This document shows, piece after piece, positions 1 through 8,364 of a stretch of 41,456 nt of DNA. Within the stretch, counting starts at the first letter, position 1, and each line of letters starts with the position of its first letter. The DNA is from UBA11891 sp049890035 (lineage in GTDB: Bacteria; Bacteroidota; Bacteroidia; Flavobacteriales; Flavobacteriaceae), in contig JBMHCG010000020.1 of the NCBI GenBank assembly GCA_049890035.1, forward strand, positions 1 to 41,456, in the 5' to 3' direction. A program made the translations under genes and the position numbers. The notes beneath the pieces are model-generated. The model had not been told where the DNA came from and made no database searches. It worked only from the letters and a program-made list of their open reading frames with translations.

Positions 1-2181
1 GCAACCTGTACCACCTGAATTCAAATAAACGACAACCCAAAAACGATCATTGTGGTTGATTGTTGCACCCGAAACGGTCCATGATGGTGTCGCTGTAATA
101 CCTGTTAATGCGGTAGTATTTTGGTAAAACTGATAACTGGCTACATTTGTTGATCCAGAGGCGTCTAATACGATCGTATCGCCGTCACATATCAGATTAT
201 TATCCAAGGCGGTTGCACCTCCTGAATCCCGAAGCACCAGACTGACAGATGATGATATGACTGTTATTGTTACAACATTGGAGTAACTTTCACATAATTT
301 ACCATTAAGATCTGATGTTAAAATTCTTCTGTACTCTGTTGTAGAGACGACACTTGTTGGGGTATAATTAATACTATTGGCTGATGGAATGGAAGACCAG
401 GATGTAGTACCACTAATTCTGGACTCCCATGAAATAGTCACCGAGCCTGTGGCTGTTGGTGAGTCTACATCTGAAAGTTGATTAGGTGCTAATGAAAAAC
501 ATATAGATTGACTACCTGTTATCGTATTGGAAGCAGTGGAAAAATCAAATTCATTAATATATATAGTTAGCATTGATGTGTCACTGCAAGTGCCACCTCC
601 AGTGGTATTATTAACTGTCACCGAAAGGATATCACCATTCGAGACATCGGTGCCTGAGACTGTGAATGAATAAGTTGTTGTACCGGAGAAGGGTCCCTGC
701 AGAAGGGTCGCACCTCGGTACAAACGATATTCTGGCGAAGCTATATTGGTTGCTGTGACATTCAATTCTACATCTTCATTGTCACAAATAGTATTATTAA
801 TATTAGGCGTTGTAATGGAAAAATTAGTAATAGACGGTGTTTGATTAACGGTTTTCGTAACCACATTTGACAGAGACTCACAACTCTTCCCATTAAATTC
901 AATAATAACTTTCCGCCTATATTCAGTAGTCGTTGTCAAAGAAGTTGAAAAAGTATAGGTTGACGAATTAGCACTTGCAATATCAGTCCATCCACTTCCT
1001 GAATCAAATTGCCATTGAAATGTTTTTGTAGCAACACCAATTGTTGGATTGGGACTTGAGGAGTCTCCCAGTAATGCTGGAATTTCACCACTGCACAAAG
1101 TTTCGTCTCCAGCGATAACATTTGCCGTAGCATCAAAACTATTAACCCTTACAGTAATAGATTCAGAAGCAAAACAAGAAGTTGTTGTAGATGAACTGTA
1201 GCTTTTAACAGTGATTATGTCACCGTCCACCAAAGAAGAAGTGGAATACACCCCGCCTACTTGTGAAACAAGAGAAGAAGTAACCGATCCTGAATAGCGT
1301 AAGTATTCATACCAATTACCTGTTCCTGTTGCTGAAAACTGAATGGTATCTCCACTACATATAGTATGCGAAGTCTGATTTGAAGTAAAAGTAAGAGCGG
1401 GTTGTGAACTAGTGGTAATAGTATAATTTAGAGAGTAATTATCGCAAGAAGCTGTAGAAGACACTGTTATGTTCCTTACTCTTAGATTAATAATTCCTAA
1501 TACATTATTTATTGTTATCGAAGAATTTGCGCTTGCAGGAGCAAGTGGAGTCCAAACTGAGGATCCACCGGGGCGGGTTGAAAATTCATATTGATCATAA
1601 CCAGGTGTAGCGTATACAGTCACATTTGAGCCTTCACAAACAGTCAGCTGTCTAGAAGAGTCAAAAGCACCTTCACTAGTTGTAGTAAACCCCTCATCCC
1701 CAGGAGTATCAACAACATTTACAGTAGATGAGGCTTGTGTGGATGAATTAAGAAAGAAGGATGTACTACTGACAGAATCAACCTCAAAATAGATTCCTGT
1801 TGTTCCATTAGTGTTAAAATTTAGCCGGAATGCACCTGTGTTATCCCAAACAAAAGTCCTAGCCGCACCACCCGTTATTAGAGGAGAAAAAGTAGTATAT
1901 TCTCTAGTAAGTGATTGTGCATTTGCACCTATAGTAGTAGCCCTAATTATGATAGAAGCAGATGATGTAGTAACAGTCACAGTCCCACCTCCAGAAGGGA
2001 TTCTTACATCAAATTCAAATTGATTACCAGAAATATTATCTCCCTCACATACAAAATAAGGGCCTGTAGACCCACCAACATCAATATCACTGACCTGAAA
2101 ATTTACTCCAGTTTGTGACCATGACATAAATGATACCCCTATAAGGGATATACCTAACAATATGTTTTTTAAAGTTCCCAC
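1..2181 (-). CDS. Giant secreted Ig/PKD-like repeat protein (3' end outside window)
   Basis: One reading frame stays open from the left edge to about 2238, and 727 codons lie in the window. I take the start as GTG at 2181 because it gives a clean signal peptide (LKNILLGISLIGVSFMSWSQ, cleavage near residue 23); the only nearby upstream ATG is in another frame and stops at once. ATG at 2127 is an alternative but would remove the signal. After about 250 residues of Ser/Thr-rich beta sequence, two Cys-containing domain types alternate at roughly 90-105 residue spacing: type A (ICSGDTIQF-like) near residues 273, 463 and 662, and type B near 361 and 557, each B ending EYRR...NGK.CES.SNVV. Such tandem Ig/PKD-like arrays are known in Bacteroidota adhesins and gliding-associated proteins exported by the type IX system. 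Its C-terminal sorting domain would lie outside the window, so the export route is inferred. Confidence 0.85.
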   Translation of the reverse strand, partial: MGTLKNILLGISLIGVSFMSWSQTGVNFQVSDIDVGGSTGPYFVCEGDNISGNQFEFDVRIPSGGGTVTVTTSSASIIIRATTIGANAQSLTREYTTFSPLITGGAARTFVWDNTGAFRLNFNTNGTTGIYFEVDSVSSTSFFLNSSTQASSTVNVVDTPGDEGFTTTSEGAFDSSRQLTVCEGSNVTVYATPGYDQYEFSTRPGGSSVWTPLAPASANSSITINNVLGIINLRVRNITVSSTASCDNYSLNYTITTSSQPALTFTSNQTSHTICSGDTIQFSATGTGNWYEYLRYSGSVTSSLVSQVGGVYSTSSLVDGDIITVKSYSSSTTTSCFASESITVRVNSFDATANVIAGDETLCSGEIPALLGDSSSPNPTIGVATKTFQWQFDSGSGWTDIASANSSTYTFSTSLTTTTEYRRKVIIEFNGKSCESLSNVVTKTVNQTPSITNFSITTPNINNTICDNEDVELNVTATNIASPEYRLYRGATLLQGPFSGTTTYSFTVSGTDVSNGDILSVTVNNTTGGGTCSDTSMLTIYINEFDFSTASNTITGSQSICFSLAPNQLSDVDSPTATGSVTISWESRISGTTSWSSIPSANSINYTPTSVVSTTEYRRILTSDLNGKLCESYSNVVTITVISSSVSLVLRDSGGATALDNNLICDGDTIVLDASGSTNVASYQFYQNTTALTGITATPSWTVSGATINHNDRFWVVVYLNSGGTGC

Positions 2182-2355
2182 ACTAAATGGAAGCCATTCT
2201 ATATAGTTAACCTCTATAATAACGACTTCGAAACAAATTTATTGCAATTATTGATAAATCAAAAAAAATAGCTAGACTTTTTAACATTTTTTGTTGATTA
2301 CTATACTTGTTCAATACTTTTTTTAGTTTTAAATCTAGTATTTTTGTGTACTGAT
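2182..2355. promoter_or_regulatory. AT-rich divergent intergenic region
   Basis: This spacer separates the minus-strand repeat protein from the plus-strand lipoprotein genes and must hold both promoters. It is strongly AT-rich. An exact TAnnTTTG match lies at 2339-2346 on the plus strand, but the nearest TTG (2307-2309) is 29 nt upstream, longer than the usual 17-23, so the box is only a candidate. Confidence 0.35.
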
Positions 2356-2979
2356 ATGAAGAAAATAAAAATCTTTGTTTGTTTTATATTATTAAACATA
2401 ACTGCTTGTAAAACAGATAATAATATTGTTTTGATAGAGCAACTAAAAGCAATAAATTACAACGGAAAAACCATTTATGAGCACAATGGCAAACCCTTTA
2501 CCGGACAGGTTGTCGATAATCAACAAAAAAATAATAAAATTGTTAATTTCTTTGTTGATAACGGTTTATTAAATGGTCCATATAAGGAAGTCAACGAAAA
2601 AAATGCAACAATTTTAGAGACTACATACAAAAATGGTATGTTGCACGGTTCCTACAAAACATTTTTTGAAAGTGGAACCTTGCAAGAAGAGTTAATGTAT
2701 AACGCAGGGTATTTGGAGGGAGTACGCAAATACTACTGGCCGAATGGAATGACCAAGGAAATAAACGAATATAAAAACGGAAGGCTCATTTACTTCACAT
2801 CCTTATTCTTTTCTAATGGAAAACTTCGAAAAAAGATTTACTTTAACACTTATGGCAAAAGAGATTCCATATGGACAGAATACCATATTAACGGAACAAT
2901 TAAAGATAGTACCCTATATAGTAATGGTACTCTTATAGAAACCTATCAATTTGATAAAAATGGCATTAAACGAAACTAG
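2356..2979 (+). CDS. MORN-repeat-variant (YwqK-like) lipoprotein
   Basis: The product is a 207-residue exported lipoprotein of unknown function. ATG 2356 is preferred over an upstream in-frame TTG at 2344 because it starts directly at MKKIKIF, a lipoprotein signal with lipobox ITAC and lipidated Cys18. The mature part carries several degenerate repeats of about 22 residues of the form NG.l.G.yk.y...G.l..e..y.nG (for example NGMLHGSYKTFFESGTLQEE and EINEYKNGRL). This pattern is typical of MORN_2 proteins, many of which databases label YwqK-family antitoxin; nothing here shows an actual toxin partner. The 3' end overlaps the next gene by 20 bp, suggesting co-transcription. Family is fairly sure, function unknown. 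Confidence 0.8.
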   Translation: MKKIKIFVCFILLNITACKTDNNIVLIEQLKAINYNGKTIYEHNGKPFTGQVVDNQQKNNKIVNFFVDNGLLNGPYKEVNEKNATILETTYKNGMLHGSYKTFFESGTLQEELMYNAGYLEGVRKYYWPNGMTKEINEYKNGRLIYFTSLFFSNGKLRKKIYFNTYGKRDSIWTEYHINGTIKDSTLYSNGTLIETYQFDKNGIKRN

Positions 2980-3385
2980 TAAAGCAATTGTTGGATCATT
3001 TATTTTAATACTATTAGCTTCTGCATGCGAGCAGATCAAACCGAATCCAAACTTCACTGCTGAAGAATTAAATTTTGATATGATAACCGGCACTTGGGAT
3101 TTACAAAAGACCATAAAAGGAAAAAGTGCTGTTGAAGGTGGTGTTACGCTGGATTATATCACCAAAACAATGACCATTGAAAAAGGTCGTTTCAACACCT
3201 ATACTACCTCTCATATTCCCTGGGGCTCCAAATACCAAACGGAACTCAAGTCGGACACACTACTCGTCTACAACGGAACACAAACAACCTATTTATCTTT
3301 CAAAGTGGTGCTTAGTCGTGATGGCAAATCTCTGATGATAAGAAATCTTTACGAAGACGAAGAAGAATATTACACTAAAAAATAA
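2960..3385 (+). CDS. Small lipocalin-like lipoprotein
   Basis: The product is 141 residues from ATG 2960. An in-frame TTG at 2951 is possible, but the ATG gives the cleaner signal peptide. Residues 9-22 form a hydrophobic core followed by the lipobox ASAC, so Cys23 is probably lipidated. The mature part has GTWDLQKT near its N terminus followed by short beta-strand-like segments. That arrangement resembles the lipocalin-like (DUF4488/5004-type) lipoproteins common in Bacteroidota. The start overlaps the upstream MORN lipoprotein by 20 bp, and the next gene follows 21 bp downstream, so the three probably form one transcript. The lipocalin assignment rests on the GTW motif and the size only. 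Confidence 0.7.
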   Translation: MALNETSKAIVGSFILILLASACEQIKPNPNFTAEELNFDMITGTWDLQKTIKGKSAVEGGVTLDYITKTMTIEKGRFNTYTTSHIPWGSKYQTELKSDTLLVYNGTQTTYLSFKVVLSRDGKSLMIRNLYEDEEEYYTKK

Positions 3386-3406
3386 TCTCAAAGGATTCCA
3401 TATTGT

Positions 3407-3757
3407 ATGCTTCTAAAGTGGATGCTATTTATTTTTATATCAGCTACAACGATGGTCAAGGCACAGCGAAAAGACACCCTTTTTTTTGAAAATAACACAA
3501 TAATAAAAGCTACAGGGTGGATCCATCAGACCGTCAAAGACAGTCTTTGGGTATATTTTCACCGAAATGGTTCTATTGAGAAAAAAGGTTTCTACAGCAA
3601 AGGTAAAAAGGAAGGTTCCTGGGAGTATTATTTACCCAATGGAAGGCCCAGTCATAAAAATTGGTTTGTAAATGATCAATTGATTAAGCATGAGAATTTC
3701 CTTCAGAAAAATGGTGATTTCGAGATGATTGTCATAACTAAAGATTCGTTAGATTAG
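3407..3757 (+). CDS. Short exported MORN-repeat protein
   Basis: The product is 116 residues. The N terminus MLLKWMLFIFISATTMVKAQ is a signal peptide with cleavage after AQ and no lipobox, so a periplasmic or secreted protein is expected. The mature chain holds two or three MORN_2-like units (HRNGSIEKKGFYSKGKKEGS, then YLPNGRPSHKNWFVNDQL), matching the repeats in the gene at 2356. It lies 21 bp after the lipocalin-like gene, in the same orientation. It may be a short paralogue of the first lipoprotein. Function is unknown. Confidence 0.7.
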   Translation: MLLKWMLFIFISATTMVKAQRKDTLFFENNTIIKATGWIHQTVKDSLWVYFHRNGSIEKKGFYSKGKKEGSWEYYLPNGRPSHKNWFVNDQLIKHENFLQKNGDFEMIVITKDSLD

Positions 3758-3789
3758 GTTTCATTTATCCCGATTAAAAGCAATTATTT

Positions 3790-3797
3790 TATCTTTA
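3790..3797 (+). promoter_or_regulatory. Candidate -7 box for the 1430-aa protein
   Basis: TATCTTTA fits the Bacteroidota -7 consensus TAnnTTTG with one mismatch and lies 22 nt before ATG 3820. No clear -33 TTG is visible at the expected distance, so confidence is low. Confidence 0.3.
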
Positions 3798-3819
3798 TCA
3801 TCGGAAAGTAACTATAACT

Positions 3820-6800
3820 ATGAACCGTTTTTCGGTTGTCTTAATAAAATCGTTCTTCATTATTGTCTCACTTTGGCTGGTACCCAGAGATAGCTGGACC
3901 GCAAAGGAAAAACACCAATACTTCCTACAAAACAGCCCTTTTAAACACACAAAAAATCTCACCAAAAACGAGCGTCGTGCACAGGGACTTCCTCCCAATA
4001 CCTTCAATGAAAGAGCCTTTGAATTGACCATGAATCCAAGACTGGGGTACCCTACTCCTGAAAAATTACAGAGGGTTCAACAAGCGTTACAGGCCGCACG
4101 AAAAAATAAATCTCCCAAAGAATTAACCGCCAGAGCTCCCGGTGAAACCGCCAGCAACAGCTGGCAGTCTCTAGGACCTAACAACGTAGGAGGTCGAACA
4201 CGTGCCGCTCTTTTTGACCTTTCGGATACCGATAAAGACAAAGTTTTTGCAGGTGGTGTTAGTGGCGGATTGTGGGTCCATCAAGACATTGACAACCCCT
4301 CCGAAGTTTCTTGGTCCAAAGTCAATGGTGTTCCGGGCAACCTTGCCGTTACTGTTATTGTTCAAGATAAAAATGAACACAATTTGCTGTTTGCTGGGAC
4401 TGGAGAATCGTACACAACAGGCGATGCTATTGGCAACGGAGTCTATCGTTCTACTGATGGTGGACTCAATTGGACCATGGTTCTTGGAACGGGAACCAGC
4501 TCTGCGTCAACCAGTTCATCTACCACAGGGTCACCCACGACTACAACTTTTTGGGTTGATGGAAATTTTTATGTGAATGACATGGCGTTTTGGGATCCAA
4601 CCCCATCCAATACAGCTAATGATGACGAGATTATTTTTGCCGCATTGGGTGTCGCTTACAACAGTAACTTCGATGGAGCCAACACCAGTACATTTCTCGG
4701 TCGGGATTCCTATGGCCTCTACAAATCAACAAACAAAGGAGCAACATGGACGCGATTTAATACCATGGTGTCCACGGCAGGGGCTTCCCTTGATGATATC
4801 AATGATATTGAAATAAGCTCTGACAATAAAATATGGGTTAGTACCAATAGAAATATATACACTGGCAGTCAAAGTGGTAGGTTTTATTACAGTTCAGACG
4901 GTACTACATTTACCCTCCAAAATCCAACTTTTCCCGGTATTGCTAACAAAACGAACATCAATAGGGTAGAAATTGAACCCAGTGGTCAGGACAGCCAAAC
5001 TTTTTATATCCTTCTTAACAATACCTCGAATAATCAAGCAGATATTTATAAAACAACAGATGCCTTTAACACAGTCGTAAAAATAGCTGAACCCATTGAT
5101 GGCGATACAGGGGATATACCTGTTACGGATTTTACTAGAGGGCAAGCCTTTTATGACCTCGAAGTAGAAGTAGATCCGACCGATGATGACATCGTCTATG
5201 TCGGAGGGATCAACTGGTATAAATCCTTGGATGGGGGTAGCACATGGAATCAAATGAGCGACTGGAATGGTACCCCTGCCGATCCCTATTCCACTATTCA
5301 CGCGGATCAACACGGACTGTATTTTCGCCCTGGCAATAACAACCAGGCAGTAGTTGTCAATGACGGAGGTGTGGCATTTGTTTCAAATCTCGCTTCTGCA
5401 ACTACAGCCAAAGTCTTTACAATCCAAGAAAAGGACTTTATAACGACGCAATTCTACAGTGTCGCACAAACACCTGAAGGTTTTGCAACGGATTTTATTA
5501 CGGGAGGTACCCAAGACAATGGTTCGCATCGTATAGTAAACCCGGCAGGTGTCCCAACCAACTCGAACGAAATTCAAGGAGGTGATGGAGGTTATACCTA
5601 CATCGATCAAGTGAGCCCTACTTATTTCATAACAAATTACATCTATAATAATTATATCGTTCGATTTGACATTAATAATATCAGCTCATGGACACCTCTC
5701 AACAATCCTGGAACGGCAGATACTGATTACAATGAAGGTGACTTTATCAATCCAGGAGCCTTGGATTCCAATCTTGATATTCTCTATGTAAACGCTTCTA
5801 AGGGGGCTAACAAAAGAATTCGCAGATTCAAAAATCTCGATACGTCACCAACAGACGATTACATGCCCAATGTAAATGCGATGCTGGATGATTCTCCCTC
5901 AGCTTTTGAAGTTTCCCCTTATACAACTACTTCCACTTTATTGATGGTAGGTCTGGACTCAGGAAAACTTCTAAAGATTACTGATGCTAACGGTCCTGCT
6001 GCTGCTGCGGTTCAAATTGCAGACAATCTTGGAAGTATTTCGGATATTCAATTCGGAACTCAGGAGGATAAAATTTTTCTTACGTACTACAATTACGGGG
6101 TAAATAATGTCTTTTATTCAAGTGACGGTGGGACTAACTGGACTCAAAAAGACGGAGATCTACCTGACATACCAGTATGGGCCATTCAACACAACCCCTA
6201 TAATGAAAACGAAGTAATTATTGCCACGGGACTTGGAATTTGGCAAACAGACAACTTTTTAGAGAACAACCCCAATTGGACACAATCCTACAATGGTATG
6301 AGTGATGTTGCTGTTCACGACTTACAATTCAGGGGCTCGACTGCACTGTCCAATAGGGTAATTGCCGGAAGTTATGGGCGTGGCATTTTTGCTGGAACCT
6401 TCCAAGATTCAACACCGCCTACGGTCGTTCTGAGCAGTACCGATACCGATACCATTGTTGTCAATACCGATGCAGTAACCATCACTGCCACATTCTCCGA
6501 AGCCATGGCTGCAACCCCTACACTCAGTATTTCAGGATTGGTTAGCAATGTCACTTTAACCGGAACCAATACTACCTGGGTGTATGTATGGAATGTAGGG
6601 GCCACAAGCCCTACCAATGGGAACTATACCGCTACAGTCAGTGGACAAGACCTGGCTGGAAATGCCTACACCGGCACTGACAGTCTGACTTTTGTCGTCT
6701 CAAATACCCTGTCCGATACCACACCCCCCACCGTCGTTCTGAGCAGTACCGATACCGATACCATTGTTGTCAATACCGATGTTGTAACCATCAGAGCTAC

Positions 6801-8112
6801 GTTTTCCGAAGCCATGGCTGCAACCCCTACCCTCAATATTTCAGGATTGCTCAGCAATGTGGCCATGAGTGGGTCCAATACCATCTGGATCTACCAATGG
6901 AACGTAGGGGCCACCAGCCCTACCAATGGGAACTATACCGCCACTGTAGCTGGTCAGGACCTGGCTGGAAATGCCTATGCCGGCACTGACAGTCTGACTT
7001 TTACGGTTTCAAATACCCCGCCCGATACCACAGCTCCAATTATAACAGGGCCTACAAGCGGATCCCATTCCGATCTAAATATGGTTGAGAATTATATTCA
7101 TGTCGGTTCTTTTGCCGCAAATGAAGCGGTGAATTGGTCTGTGACAGGTTCCGATCAAAACGAATTTCAAATCAATGGTTTAGGGTATTTGAGTTTTTCT
7201 GGCCCTAAAGATTTTGAAAACCCAAGTGACTTGGACACAAACAATCGTTATGATGTTATTGTAAATGCCACAGATTTTTCAAACAATACGGGAAGCCACT
7301 CCATCTCGATTACCCTTATTGATGTGGATGAACTCGTTGCTGATGTAACCCCACCAATTATCCGTGGTCCCAACGGGCAGCAAGGAGCCAATATAACCAT
7401 CAGTTCAAATGAAAATCTTGCGAACCTTGGTACTTTCCAGTCCAACGAAGTCGTCAGTTGGTTATTGAGTGGCCAGGATGCTACAGAGTTTTCGATCAAT
7501 GCTTCCGGAGCTCTTGTTTTTAACAGTGGTCCCGACTATGAAAGCCCGACGGATACCGATGGAAACAATATTTATCTCTTTTCCGTAACGGCTATAGATG
7601 CTGCTACAAACAGTACGACCATGAATATTACACTTCGCGTGAACGATGTCAGTGAATTGGCTTTTAATCAAATTGCTGGAACCGGACGCTATGTATATGG
7701 TATATTAAATCCAGGAAATAAGTCCATAAACAACCCTACCAGTTCTCAATATTCAGGAACGGATCCCATTACAGGTGCCATCGCACAGAGAAATACAAGT
7801 ATGGGAAGTTTCAATAACCAAATTATAATTGTTAGAAACTCCAATACTGACCTCGGTTCAATGTTCCATGAAAACGTATTGAAAAGTCCGGGGCAACTCA
7901 TGCGATATACGGGTACTGTTCGCAATACAGCAACGGGAGCATCCATTCTAGTGAGTGGCGTTGTCAATGGTATTCGTGTATACCAAATCCCACCCATGGG
8001 GTATCTTTTTCATTTCTTAATTGATGTCACCCCCGACACCCCCTTTGGAAGTCCACTCACCCCATCGACGCAGTGGGCTACGGGTATCCTTCAATTCTAT
8101 ATTTCGTATTAA
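3820..8112 (+). CDS. Large secreted Asp-box propeller / Ig-like / cadherin-like protein
   Basis: This 1430-residue protein starts with a hydrophobic signal (residues 8-24) and a charged, propeptide-like stretch to about residue 105. WQSLGPNNVGGRTRA then opens a long beta-propeller region to about 860, containing Asp-boxes STDGGLNW (211), STNKGATW (303), SLDGGSTW (469) and SSDGGTNW (767), as in sialidase/VPS10-type repeat proteins. Residues 863-965 and 966-1068 are two nearly identical Ig-like domains (TFSEAMAATPTL...GLVSNV, then AGNAY.GTDSLTF). About 1069-1175 and 1176-1280 are two cadherin-like domains with the DFENPSDLDTNN and DYESPTDTDGNN calcium-binding-like loops. The final 150 residues match nothing I recognise and lack a typical type IX sorting domain. 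A cell-surface binding or adhesion role is inferred; no hydrolase active site is evident. Confidence 0.9.
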   Translation: MNRFSVVLIKSFFIIVSLWLVPRDSWTAKEKHQYFLQNSPFKHTKNLTKNERRAQGLPPNTFNERAFELTMNPRLGYPTPEKLQRVQQALQAARKNKSPKELTARAPGETASNSWQSLGPNNVGGRTRAALFDLSDTDKDKVFAGGVSGGLWVHQDIDNPSEVSWSKVNGVPGNLAVTVIVQDKNEHNLLFAGTGESYTTGDAIGNGVYRSTDGGLNWTMVLGTGTSSASTSSSTTGSPTTTTFWVDGNFYVNDMAFWDPTPSNTANDDEIIFAALGVAYNSNFDGANTSTFLGRDSYGLYKSTNKGATWTRFNTMVSTAGASLDDINDIEISSDNKIWVSTNRNIYTGSQSGRFYYSSDGTTFTLQNPTFPGIANKTNINRVEIEPSGQDSQTFYILLNNTSNNQADIYKTTDAFNTVVKIAEPIDGDTGDIPVTDFTRGQAFYDLEVEVDPTDDDIVYVGGINWYKSLDGGSTWNQMSDWNGTPADPYSTIHADQHGLYFRPGNNNQAVVVNDGGVAFVSNLASATTAKVFTIQEKDFITTQFYSVAQTPEGFATDFITGGTQDNGSHRIVNPAGVPTNSNEIQGGDGGYTYIDQVSPTYFITNYIYNNYIVRFDINNISSWTPLNNPGTADTDYNEGDFINPGALDSNLDILYVNASKGANKRIRRFKNLDTSPTDDYMPNVNAMLDDSPSAFEVSPYTTTSTLLMVGLDSGKLLKITDANGPAAAAVQIADNLGSISDIQFGTQEDKIFLTYYNYGVNNVFYSSDGGTNWTQKDGDLPDIPVWAIQHNPYNENEVIIATGLGIWQTDNFLENNPNWTQSYNGMSDVAVHDLQFRGSTALSNRVIAGSYGRGIFAGTFQDSTPPTVVLSSTDTDTIVVNTDAVTITATFSEAMAATPTLSISGLVSNVTLTGTNTTWVYVWNVGATSPTNGNYTATVSGQDLAGNAYTGTDSLTFVVSNTLSDTTPPTVVLSSTDTDTIVVNTDVVTIRATFSEAMAATPTLNISGLLSNVAMSGSNTIWIYQWNVGATSPTNGNYTATVAGQDLAGNAYAGTDSLTFTVSNTPPDTTAPIITGPTSGSHSDLNMVENYIHVGSFAANEAVNWSVTGSDQNEFQINGLGYLSFSGPKDFENPSDLDTNNRYDVIVNATDFSNNTGSHSISITLIDVDELVADVTPPIIRGPNGQQGANITISSNENLANLGTFQSNEVVSWLLSGQDATEFSINASGALVFNSGPDYESPTDTDGNNIYLFSVTAIDAATNSTTMNITLRVNDVSELAFNQIAGTGRYVYGILNPGNKSINNPTSSQYSGTDPITGAIAQRNTSMGSFNNQIIIVRNSNTDLGSMFHENVLKSPGQLMRYTGTVRNTATGASILVSGVVNGIRVYQIPPMGYLFHFLIDVTPDTPFGSPLTPSTQWATGILQFYISY
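6406..7023 (+). repeat. Tandem 309-bp in-frame duplication (two Ig-like domains)
   Basis: Two adjacent units of 309 bp (103 codons) start at GAT 6406 and GAT 6715. They share long identical DNA stretches, for example the stretch coding VVLSSTDTDTIVVNTD and the one coding GATSPTNGNYTATV. Differences are scattered and mostly conservative. The unit is a whole number of codons, so this is a recent domain duplication inside the secreted protein gene. Confidence 0.9.
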
Positions 8113-8364
8113 ACTACCGGTATCTTCTGCCCACCAACCAAAGTATACAAACCCTTTTTGTCATAAAAACAACTAAAACAAAGCTGATTAAATAGCTTGT
8201 ATCGATACGAAACATAACCAACCCATCCGCTACTGCTAACCAGTATCAGTGGCTTATCCCCAGTGGAAATACAACGACACCATTCAAAAACAGTATGATT
8301 AAATGCGGTCTTGCTGGAGTTTGAATTCGTACTTAAAATGAAGGGAAAGACAAAGACCTTCCCT
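8113..8364. other. Intergenic region between convergent genes, no confident gene
   Basis: This 252-bp gap separates the secreted protein gene (plus) from the permease gene (minus). A minus-strand open frame of 100 codons (8109-8411) covers it but overlaps the permease 3' end, lacks a convincing start and resembles no family I know. I treat it as non-coding or a decayed remnant. Confidence 0.4.
8342..8364 (-). terminator. Possible hairpin terminator after the permease gene
   Basis: AGGGAA (8342-8347) can pair with TTCCCT (8359-8364), directly after the permease stop codon. On the minus strand the hairpin is followed by a moderately T-rich stretch (TTCATTTT). The stem has only six pairs and an 11-nt loop, so this is tentative. 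Confidence 0.35.

Noticed and set aside
2356..3757. Toxin-antitoxin system, suggested by the YwqK-like MORN repeats
   Set aside because: The proteins have export signals, no toxin gene is adjacent, and the antitoxin label on this family is weakly founded.
4202..4816. Two plus-strand open frames inside the secreted 1430-aa gene
   Set aside because: They are alternative-frame shadows; the main frame carries clear domain motifs across the same bases.
3820..8112. Sialidase activity for the Asp-box protein
   Set aside because: Asp-boxes are structural; I see no sialidase catalytic set such as the Arg triad with a Tyr/Glu pair, so no enzymatic call is made.
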